Positions 57,467-64,000 of a stretch of 64,000 bases of DNA are shown piece after piece. The stretch is from Methylovulum miyakonense HT12 (lineage in GTDB: Bacteria; Pseudomonadota; Gammaproteobacteria; Methylococcales; Methylomonadaceae). The stretch spans positions 579,448 to 643,447 of the forward strand of contig NZ_KB913025.1 in assembly GCF_000384075.1 (NCBI RefSeq), read 5' to 3'. The position numbers and the translations under genes are program-made. Numbering within the stretch: the stretch's first letter is position 1; every line of letters begins with the position of its first letter. The notes beneath the pieces were generated by a model, which saw only the letters and a list, made by a program, of their open reading frames with translations, searched no databases and was not told the origin of the DNA.

Positions 57467-58395
57467 TGGCCTATCAAGACATAGAAACCGCTTGCCGCCA
57501 AGCCTGTGAACACATTGGCGTGGATTACCAACCCGTCGCCGCCGATGGTGTGTGGCATGTGGCGAACCTGAGCGATGACCACAAAGGCAAGAATGATGCA
57601 CGGATTAAGCTGTTCCCTGACCGGCAAGGCGGGATTGTCTGGAATCATAAAAGCGGTGAAAGGCAGACGTTCTTTATCAACAGGATGCAGCAAGGCAGCC
57701 TATCCCCCGAAGAACGCGCCCGTATCGAGGGCGAAAAACGCCGCCGTGAGGCTGAACTATTGCAACGCCACAATAAGGCCGCCAAACGGGCGAAATCGCT
57801 TTGGGATAACGCCAGCCCCGCACCTGCCAGCCATCCTTACCTTGTCCGCAAGCACGTCAGGCCGCATGGCTTGCGGGTGGCCACATGGGAGCGGCTCATT
57901 CAACAGCCTGACCGTAAGCACGGCAAGCTGGTGGTTGAAAACGCGCTGTTAGTGCCGCTGTATAACGCCGTGGGTGAACTTCGTAGCCTACAGGCCATTT
58001 TTCCTGAAACCTGTCCAGCGTTAGGCCGTGATAAAGATATGCTGGCCGGTGGTGGTTTGGCGGGTTTGTTCTGGTGGCTGGGGGCGAAATCTGACACCGT
58101 GCTGATCGGTGAAGGTTTCGCCACTTGTGCCACCCTGCACGAAGAAACTGGCCACCGCGTCTATATCGCCTTTACGGCCAATAACCTGCTTGCAGTCGGG
58201 CGGCTGTTACGGGAAAAATTGCCGGATACCGAACTGGTGTTCTGTGCGGACAATGACACGAAAACGGCGGGAAACCCAGGCCTGACCAAAGCCACGGAGG
58301 CCGCCCAAGCCGTGGGCGGTGGGGTTGCCGTGCCGCCTGTACACGGGGATTTTAACGACTATGCCGCGTGGTTAATGGAGCAAGGCAATGGATAA
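57466..58395 (+). CDS. Toprim-domain primase
   Basis: 309 residues. Residues 1-80 may be the zinc-free N-terminal primase part (SGERQTFFINRMQQG). The Toprim domain is clear: Glu216 in VLIGEGFATCATL and the Asp pair in VFCADNDTKTAGNPGL (262, 264). It primes element replication with the helicase encoded next, as the two halves of a P4 alpha-type protein. It overlaps that gene by eight bases. Confidence 0.85.
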   Translation: MAYQDIETACRQACEHIGVDYQPVAADGVWHVANLSDDHKGKNDARIKLFPDRQGGIVWNHKSGERQTFFINRMQQGSLSPEERARIEGEKRRREAELLQRHNKAAKRAKSLWDNASPAPASHPYLVRKHVRPHGLRVATWERLIQQPDRKHGKLVVENALLVPLYNAVGELRSLQAIFPETCPALGRDKDMLAGGGLAGLFWWLGAKSDTVLIGEGFATCATLHEETGHRVYIAFTANNLLAVGRLLREKLPDTELVFCADNDTKTAGNPGLTKATEAAQAVGGGVAVPPVHGDFNDYAAWLMEQGNG

Positions 58396-60391
58396 GGACA
58401 CGAAAAACCCCGTCTTGAAGCTGGTGAATTCCGCCAAGAAACCGCCACCTAAAAAGCCAAGCAACACGGGCGGCAACGGTGGCAATAGTGGCAATAGTGG
58501 TGGTGGCAAAGGCTCAACAAACCCCGAACGGTTTGGCGATTACCTGATAAAAAACGGTGCGTTCCACCAAATCAAGGCGGTGCGGTCGGGTGAGGATGGC
58601 AATGGGAGCGTGGAGTTCCCCTTATGTGATTTTACCTGCAAGATCATGGAGGAAATCATAGCGGATGACGGGCTGACCGACACCGCTTTTTTGCGTGTCG
58701 AGGGCAAGCGGTCGGACGGTGTGGCCTTGCCCTTGGTGGATGTTCCGGCAAAGGCATTTTATTCTTCGCAAGGCAATTGGGCGAATGAGCATTGGGGGAC
58801 GTTGCCCTTTATTTATCCTGGTGCAGCCAAGAAGGATAACCTACGCGCCGCCATCCACCAGTATTCCCGTTTATCAGGCGATGTGCCGCGCCGTTCCATC
58901 TACAAATATACGGGCTGGAAATGTATCAATGGCCACTGGCACTATCTCACGGGTTCCGGTTCGTTAACGGTTGATGGTTTAGTCAATGGGGCTGAGGTCG
59001 ATTTAGGCGGTGGTCACATGAGCCGCTACCAACTGACCGCCCCGTTAGCAGGTGAAGCCTTGAGCCAAGCCGTAGCCGACACCTTGGCGTTATTTGCACT
59101 ATGCCCTAGCAAGCCTTATGTGGGGGCGGCCTTGTTCGCAGCGGTTGCCCGTGCGCCCTTGGGGGAATGCCACCCGACAGACTTTGCCATCTGGTTGCAT
59201 GGCCTGACCGGATCGCGCAAAAGTGCAGTTGCCGCGATTGCCCAAGCCTTTTTCGGCAACTTCACCGCCCGAAGCTTTCCCGCCAATTGGTCGGACAGTG
59301 TGAACGATTGCGAAATGAAGAGCCACCAAGCCAAGGATGCGGTGTTTGTGGTCGATGACTTCAAGCCCTCCATATCCCAAAGCGAGGCGGCAAAGCTCCA
59401 CGCGATGGCCGAACGGCTGATACGCAATACAGGCAATCAGGCAGGCCGTGGGAGGCGTGGGGCGGACATGCAAGCCAAGGCCGCGCCCTATAACCGTTCG
59501 CTGATGATCGTTACCGCCGAAGATTTGCCGCGTGGTCAATCGCTGTTAGGCCGCTTGCTGATTCTGGAGCTTAGCCGTTCTGATGTCGATAACGCGGTAT
59601 TGACCAGATTACAGCAAGCCGCCGAGTCGGGGCGGTTGTCGGGCTTGATGTCGGCTTACCTGCAATGGTTAGCCCCGCGCTTGGATGAATTGAAAAAAAC
59701 TTTTCCTAAAAATGTGGAGGCGTTACGCAATGCCAGCATTCGCGATGGTCTTGCCACCTCACACCCCCGCGCCCCTGAGATTTACGCCAATATGGTGGCG
59801 GGGGCTGAGCAGTTCTTGGCGTTCTTGGAAGCCGTGGGCGGTGCCAGCAGTGAAAGCGGGAACGATTGCCTGTTAGCGGTCGAGGCCAACCTACAGCAAG
59901 CTTTTAGCGAGCAAGGCACGTATTTAAGCGAACAGGACGAAATCGAGCGGTTCTTACAGCTACTTCGCGCTGTGTTCAGTTCCGGCAATGCCCATGTGGC
60001 TTGCCGATTAAAGCAACGCGAACCGACATTGAGGCCGTATGCGTGGGGTTGGCGGCTGGACGGTGTCAGCCCTATGGGTGATAAAACTCATAGCCCGATG
60101 GGGGATTGTATCGGCTGGTACTGTGACCCAACAGGCAACACCCACGCCGAGCTATGGCTACAGCAGGAAACGGCGTTCAAGGTGGTGCAACAGTTCGCCA
60201 GAAACCAAGGCGATACCTTCCTGATTAGCCCTGCCAGCTTATGGCGGCGGATGCACGAACGGGGCTTGATCCTTAAGACTGAACCGAACGCCAGCCGCAA
60301 CCAACCCCGCTTGGCTGTCAAGCGCATGATTGCAGGGCGTGAGCTTCGCGTGATGGTCTTGTCCGCCGAGCTGGTCGAGTCGGGCGAATAA
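58388..60391 (+). CDS. DUF927-like replicative helicase/ATPase
   Basis: 667 residues. A Gly/Asn/Ser-rich linker (28-43) leads to the DUF927 domain; Walker A is HGLTGSRKSA (271-280) and Walker B AVFVVDDF (318-325), with the arginine-rich AGRGRRGAD sensor region further on. It is the superfamily 3-like helicase that would unwind the adjoining iteron origin. Confidence 0.82.
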   Translation: MDKDTKNPVLKLVNSAKKPPPKKPSNTGGNGGNSGNSGGGKGSTNPERFGDYLIKNGAFHQIKAVRSGEDGNGSVEFPLCDFTCKIMEEIIADDGLTDTAFLRVEGKRSDGVALPLVDVPAKAFYSSQGNWANEHWGTLPFIYPGAAKKDNLRAAIHQYSRLSGDVPRRSIYKYTGWKCINGHWHYLTGSGSLTVDGLVNGAEVDLGGGHMSRYQLTAPLAGEALSQAVADTLALFALCPSKPYVGAALFAAVARAPLGECHPTDFAIWLHGLTGSRKSAVAAIAQAFFGNFTARSFPANWSDSVNDCEMKSHQAKDAVFVVDDFKPSISQSEAAKLHAMAERLIRNTGNQAGRGRRGADMQAKAAPYNRSLMIVTAEDLPRGQSLLGRLLILELSRSDVDNAVLTRLQQAAESGRLSGLMSAYLQWLAPRLDELKKTFPKNVEALRNASIRDGLATSHPRAPEIYANMVAGAEQFLAFLEAVGGASSESGNDCLLAVEANLQQAFSEQGTYLSEQDEIERFLQLLRAVFSSGNAHVACRLKQREPTLRPYAWGWRLDGVSPMGDKTHSPMGDCIGWYCDPTGNTHAELWLQQETAFKVVQQFARNQGDTFLISPASLWRRMHERGLILKTEPNASRNQPRLAVKRMIAGRELRVMVLSAELVESGE

Positions 60392-60401
60392 AAAAGTTAA
60401 G

Positions 60402-60735
60402 GGGGTATAGTATTATTTTGTGGGGAATGTGGGGAGATAGGCTTCTAGCCCTTATATATCAAGTCTTACAGCTCCCCACAGGGATTTTTTTTGTGGGGAG
60501 ATTCCCCACAAATGTGGGGAGCAAGAAAAACCACGCCAGCACCAAAAATGCCGCATTTTGACCACAAAAACGGCCTAAAAAAGCCCAACTCCCCACAAAA
60601 CAGCCAAATTGTGTGGGGAGATTCCCCACATTTTGAGGCCATGTGGGGAGCTGGAAGCCGCGCCACACAAGGGCTAGAAGCCAATCTCCCCACATTCCCC
60701 ACATCCTACACATAGGAGGGGTATAGAATTATTTT
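60402..60735. repeat. direct repeats GGGGTATAG-ATTATTTT flanking the iteron block
   Basis: GGGGTATAGTATTATTTT at 60402-60419 and GGGGTATAGAATTATTTT at 60718-60735 differ at one base and enclose the iteron palindrome. Confidence 0.6.
60420..60702. other. candidate replication origin with GTGGGGA iterons
   Basis: Twelve copies of GTGGGGA, six on each strand (60420, 60429, 60493, 60514, 60613, 60643 forward; 60473, 60503, 60590, 60623, 60687, 60696 reverse). TGTGGGGA-GAT-TCCCCACA appears twice, 120 bases apart. The ends (60420-60453 and 60669-60702) are 34-bp inverted repeats with one mismatch. It lies right after the primase and helicase genes. Confidence 0.6.
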
Positions 60736-61242
60736 TTAGGGTGTAACAATGGTTACACTTGGAATGCTAGTCAAATAGCTATAGCTAAGGATTCAACCCG
60801 CCCCGCCCCACCGCTTAGGGGGTAGGGGGTAAAAATCCTTACCACTTAAGATAGCTAGACCGATACGCCCCCTCTGGTTTTATCGCCGCGAGTTTTTATA
60901 GGGGGGGTATAGCTTCCCGTAGGTGGCTGGTCAAATCTCTAGGGGCTTAACTGCCCTTTACGTTGCCCCAACCGCGTTTATACGCCCTGGCAATTGGACA
61001 AGAAAAGCCCACGGGCAGGCATTCAATCCGGTATCGGGCACAGGCCAAGCCCTACCAAGCCCTACCTTTTGGCGTATCTGATGGGGGCAAGGGGAGAAAG
61101 TAAGTGTCTTATGATTTGGGTAATCGCTGGACTCTTCGCGCCAGCCACACACCTAAGGCAAACCATTACAGGTGAGACATTCGCCTATAGGCGAAAGCTG
61201 AACAGCGTGGTTTGTCCGCTTTAAAAGCCTGAAGGCTACGCA
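60736..61242. other. intergenic region of the satellite, no supported gene
   Basis: Contains GTGTAAC/GTTACAC (about 60741-60758) and G-rich runs. A 76-codon open frame at 60994 has no ribosome site or protein-like composition and is not called. Confidence 0.35.
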
Positions 61243-61422
61243 ATGGAACAACAACCCAAAAAGACACGCGCCAAAGGTGCTGGAAGAAAGCCGTTACCGA
61301 TAGAAGAAAGGGCGATGAACACCGCCATCCGGCTGACCCCCGCACAACACCAAAAATTTATAGCCTTGGGCGGTGTAGCCTGGCTAAGGGAACAAATCGA
61401 GAAAGCGGAACTGATGGAATGA
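61243..61422 (+). CDS. small basic satellite protein (59 residues)
   Basis: Reads MEQQPKKTRAKGAGRKPLPI, then AIRLTPAQHQKFIALGGVAW and a helical end. The IRLTPxQHxKFxALGG pattern is seen in many small ribbon-helix-helix-like proteins of plasmids and satellites. Probably a DNA-binding regulator. Confidence 0.6.
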   Translation: MEQQPKKTRAKGAGRKPLPIEERAMNTAIRLTPAQHQKFIALGGVAWLREQIEKAELME

Positions 61423-61506
61423 TGGCGGCCTGATACCAGAATAGGCAAAAAAAGGGAGGCATCGGGGTATCGAAAACGGATTTTTTCAGAGTCACAACAA
61501 CTTTAT

Positions 61507-61526
61507 GCAGTAACTTTGTCAGTAAC
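61507..61526. promoter_or_regulatory. integrase arm-type sites, right
   Basis: GCAGTAACTTTGTCAGTAAC, identical to 52396-52415. Confidence 0.5.
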
Positions 61527-61595
61527 TCGTAATGATAAAAATCAATGAATACAGTATTTACAAGGCTTGCAGAGGCTTTTGTGATTGAGGCCGCA

Positions 61596-61665
61596 TCATA
61601 CAGATTCCACGAAGTACAAAAACCAGCAAGTCACAAGGCTTAGCGGGTTTTTTATTGTCCAACGA
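61596..61665 (+). repeat. attachment site, right of element 1 / left of element 2
   Basis: 70-bp copy of 52291-52360 with two mismatches, terminator hairpin retained. The following sequence begins a second element. Confidence 0.75.
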
Positions 61666-61683
61666 TGTGTAACAAGATACATT

Positions 61684-61711
61684 GATATACCGCCATTTGT
61701 GGCGGTATATC
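61684..61711. promoter_or_regulatory. inverted repeat upstream of integrase remnant
   Basis: GATATACCGCC and GGCGGTATATC, perfect 11-bp arms, 6-base spacer. Likely operator or integrase site. Confidence 0.45.
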
Positions 61712-61729
61712 CCAAATTTCTGGAGATTT

Positions 61730-62616
61730 ACAGTCCCGTCAGATACCGCTATTAAGAACGCCAAACCCAGCCCCGACAAGCTTTACAAGCTACCCGATGA
61801 AAATGCTTGTCCATACCAACGGCGGCAAATACTTTCGGTTGGATTACCGCTTTTCCGGCAAATGCAAAACGCTTGCGCTTGGCACTTATCCCAAAACGAC
61901 ACTTAAGGAAGCCCGCGACAAGCTCTATACCGCCAAAAAACAAATTTCTGACGGTATAGAGCGCAGCCAACAGCTTTGAAGTGATCGCCCGCGAGTGGGT
62001 CGAAAAAAAAAGTCGAGACATGGGCGGAAAAAATAGCCGTTCTAAACGGATGTTGGAGCGGAACATATTCCCTTGGCTTGGCGGCAAGCCAATATCGTCC
62101 CAAGCCGTGGCGATACTGCAAGAACTCCACCCGCTGACAGGCCACGGGCGTTATATATTCCCGTCTGAACGCACCCCGCGCCGGTATCGGTGCATGAGCG
62201 AAAACACCCTAAACGCGGCTTTAAAACGTCTAGGCTACGGTAAAGACGTAATAACCGCCCACGGGTTCAGGGCAATGGCGCGAACCATACTGGATGAAGT
62301 GCTAGGCTTTCGCCCTGACTTTATCGAGCATCAACTAGCCCATTCCGTAAGAGACCCCAACGGGCGGGCATATAACCGCACGGCGCACCTGCCCGAACGC
62401 CATAAGATGATGCAATCATGGGCGGACTATCTGGACGGCCTCAAAAACGGGGCGCTAGTGATACCGTTTAAAAAGGCTATGTCACCGTTAGTTGTTGAAA
62501 AAATTTTATGTTCGGCGCAAAGCCTTATTTAATGCGGATTGCGGCTTTCGCTGAAAGCCGCGTCATTTAAGGCTTCCACAATTAACGGTGACATAGCCTT
62601 TAAAAAAGCCGTGTGA
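61730..62616 (+). pseudogene. integrase pseudogene of element 2
   Basis: Related to the 52491 integrase. GGAG (61722-61725) precedes ACA/GTC where a start codon should be. The N-terminal text (SDTAIKNAKPSPDKLYKLPDEN) shifts frame near 61797 and again near 61978. Between FPWLGGKPI and SSQAVAILQELHPL about 200 residues are deleted, including the first catalytic Arg. The C-terminal third is well kept (THGFRAMART-type motif and YNRTAHLPERH), and its end is split by a MITE. Confidence 0.85.
62473..62600. mobile_element. 128-bp MITE in integrase remnant
   Basis: Perfect 18-bp terminal inverted repeats AAGGCTATGTCACCGTTA and TAACGGTGACATAGCCTT, an inner hairpin GCGGCTTTC/GAAAGCCGC, and TAAA on both sides as a probable target duplication. 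Removing it restores the integrase 3' end seen in element 1. Confidence 0.78.
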
Positions 62617-62692
62617 TGCCGGATTGCTTTTGTGGCTTGAATTGTCCAGAGACGTATAATAAAGCCCGACAAGACACCAACAGGGGCAAGAC

Positions 62693-62917
62693 ATGACAAC
62701 CTTAGAACTCGACAACGAAACGGCCACCTTGCTGGCGGAAATGGCAGAACAGGAACACATAGAGCCTGAACAGTTGGTTAAAGACCTCATCAAACGCCAT
62801 TCGGAAACCCTCACCGCCCCCGAAAATGATTTTTTTGCCTATGCTGGTATTTGGCAAGGCCGGAATATAGACCAAGAAACCATCCGTACGGACGCATGGC
62901 GGCAAGGCCAACCATGA
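62693..62917 (+). CDS. antitoxin with VapB-like role
   Basis: 74 residues. The first 22 (TTLELDNETATLLAEMAEQE) and the promoter region are near-identical to the antitoxin at 53827, whereas the C-terminus (FFAYAGIWQGRNIDQETIRT) is that of a PIN-toxin partner. It overlaps the toxin reading frame by four bases. Confidence 0.75.
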   Translation: MTTLELDNETATLLAEMAEQEHIEPEQLVKDLIKRHSETLTAPENDFFAYAGIWQGRNIDQETIRTDAWRQGQP

Positions 62918-63291
62918 TCCTGTGCGACACCAATATCTTGATTGAGTTTTACAAAGGCAATCCGGCAACCATTCAAGCACTACGCGATATAGGCTAAGCG
63001 AATATAGCCGTTAGCGTCATCACCAAGGCGGAATTGCTGTTCGGTGCAAGGGACAAACAGGAGCTTGCCAAAATAAACAAGCACTTGGCGTGTTGCCACT
63101 GTTACCCACTGACAACGGACATTTCAGATTTATTTATCGGCCTGATGGCGGATTACTCGCTAAGCCATAGGCCATCCATACCCGACATGCTGATTGCCGC
63201 CACAGCCGTGAACTACAACCTTGAGTTGTACACGCCAAACACCAAAGATTTTAAATTTATCCCCAACATGCGCCTGTATTCAGCGGGTTAA
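62914..63291 (+). pseudogene. vapC-like PIN toxin with nonsense mutation
   Basis: The frame reads MILCDTNILIEFYKGNPAT, stops at TAA 62995-62997 (codon 28), and continues intact for 97 codons with TKAELLFGARDKQELAKIN and SIPDMLIAATAVNYNLEL. The PIN acidic residues (Asp5, the Glu of KAEL, the Asp of PDML) are present. A single base change would restore it, so decay is recent. Confidence 0.85.
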
Positions 63292-63369
63292 TAGCGGTAT
63301 ACACCGCTGACCGCCCATAAAGTACGCCCTGTTTTTAACCCTTGGCGTAATCTCTTGACATAATTCAAC

Positions 63370-63425
63370 TTGACCGGATAGCCCGACGGGGCAATAAGCG
63401 GGATTCATCCCCCGTTTCTGGTCAA
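63370..63425 (+). ncRNA. conserved structured leader RNA candidate, copy 2
   Basis: Second copy of 54360-54414. TTGACC pairs with GGTCAA here without mismatch, and ACGGGG with CCCCGT. The homology begins upstream (about 63314) and ends near the start of the next gene. Confidence 0.4.
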
Positions 63426-63464
63426 TCCTTTCTGGACGGATTGACACTTTTTGACGGTGTGTTT

Positions 63465-63590
63465 ATGCCAACATCTGGCTACAGAGAATTTTGTCTAAAA
63501 AAACTTGAGTCTTTTGAAGCTGAATATAAAAAAGGTGGTCGCCCTCGTGACCCGCTTATCAATGCCTTTAATCTTTACATAAATAACTGA
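63465..63590 (+). CDS. small ORF after leader, probably truncated gene
   Basis: 41 residues (MPTSGYREFCLKKLESFEAE, then YKKGGRPRDPLINAFNLYI). It sits where the 54455 gene begins in element 1 but is not similar. Its end touches the transposase gene, so it may be cut by that insertion. Confidence 0.4.
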   Translation: MPTSGYREFCLKKLESFEAEYKKGGRPRDPLINAFNLYINN

Positions 63591-63592
63591 TG

Positions 63593-64000
63593 TTACGCAG
63601 CCCGTAATTTCTGTAACTCTTCATACGCCATTTGATTCGCTTTTATAAACAGCTTAGCCCGAGTGGCGAAATGGTTGGTTTTATGTTTAATCTTCAAACA
63701 TTCTAGCTTGAACACGGCATAAATCGACATGAAGATGTGGTTGTTTTGTGTGGTGACGGTGCGGGTGGGCGACTTCGCCAGCCCCGCGTTGGATTTCAGT
63801 GACTTATGGGACTCCTCGACTTTCCACCGTTTTTGGTAGAGAGCCGATGCTTGTCCGCCGTCGCACGCCAAATCGCTGCACACCAGATTCAACAAACCGG
63901 TGCTGCCGTCTTTGTTTGTAAAGACCCGCCGGACGAACAGCACTTCATGGTTGAAGCCCTTCATCCAGCCGCGCACCGATTGTTGATCCGCCAATTCCAG
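63593..64000 (-). mobile_element. DDE transposase (IS4-like), 5' part outside window
   Basis: 135 residues of the C-terminal region, continuing past the right edge. ALYQKRWKVEESHKSLKSNA carries the Y-x-R-W-x-x-E signature of IS4-type enzymes with the catalytic Glu. TTQNNHIFMSIYAVFKLECL follows. Its inverted repeat could not be fixed. Confidence 0.85.

Noticed and set aside
60420..60702. CRISPR array
   Set aside because: The GTGGGGA units are 7 bases, irregularly spaced and on both strands; no repeat-spacer period and no cas genes.
60994..61224. 76-codon open frame in the satellite
   Set aside because: No ribosome site, no recognisable composition, and a better small gene follows at 61243.
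52291..61665. Complete prophage
   Set aside because: No capsid, tail, terminase or lysis genes; content is integrase, regulator, primase and helicase only.

Overview
The window reads as chromosomal DNA of a gammaproteobacterium of roughly 50% GC. The smc-zipA-ligA block, lnt and an ABC system of the PQQ-dependent alcohol dehydrogenase type fit a methylotroph or methanotroph such as a Methylococcales member. That placement is inference; no marker gene is present.

Bases 1-20650 hold nitrogen scavenging genes. A porin faces left at the window edge. An operon at 2126-9300 encodes a BMP-type ABC importer, an isochorismatase-like amidohydrolase of the biuret/triuret hydrolase type and allophanate hydrolase. 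A second amidohydrolase with an NCS2-type permease lies at 14381-16765, next to a GntR/FCD regulator. Both transcription units carry a good sigma-54 promoter (GG-N10-GC) followed at once by the same GntR-like palindrome around TTGTATAC. A large NCS1-permease/histidine-kinase/receiver fusion follows (17296-20652); upstream of it is a perfect 34-bp palindrome that recurs in imperfect form beside the porin. The two halves of the nitrogen locus are separated by an accessory patch (9.9-12.9 kb) holding toxin-antitoxin genes and an AT-rich DUF262-HEPN pair.

Bases 20770-30880 carry an exopolysaccharide-like set (glycoside hydrolase, two GT4 glycosyltransferases, acetyltransferase, flippase), a sterol-desaturase family enzyme, and a LOV photoreceptor paired with an SRPBCC protein. 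Bases 31011-52027 are mostly housekeeping (ligA, zipA, smc, lnt, PAP2, MOSC, PilZ), the four-gene PQQ-associated ABC cluster, and several unrecognised proteins. Intergenic spaces hold families of palindromic repeats, including a 136-bp MITE-like element nested inside one repeat hairpin.

Bases 52083-64000 start with tRNA-Gly and tRNA-Cys and continue as mobile DNA. A 9.3-kb satellite-like element (52291-61665) is bounded by 70-bp direct repeats that contain the tRNA-Cys terminator. It has an integrase, a toxin-antitoxin module, an AlpA-like regulator, a translationally coupled chain of small genes, a Toprim primase, a DUF927-like helicase, and a 283-bp array with twelve GTGGGGA iterons that looks like a replication origin. 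A decayed relative sits directly beyond: integrase pseudogene with a MITE, an antitoxin sharing its N-terminus with the first but paired with a nonsense-mutated VapC, a second copy of a structured leader, and a transposase at the window edge.
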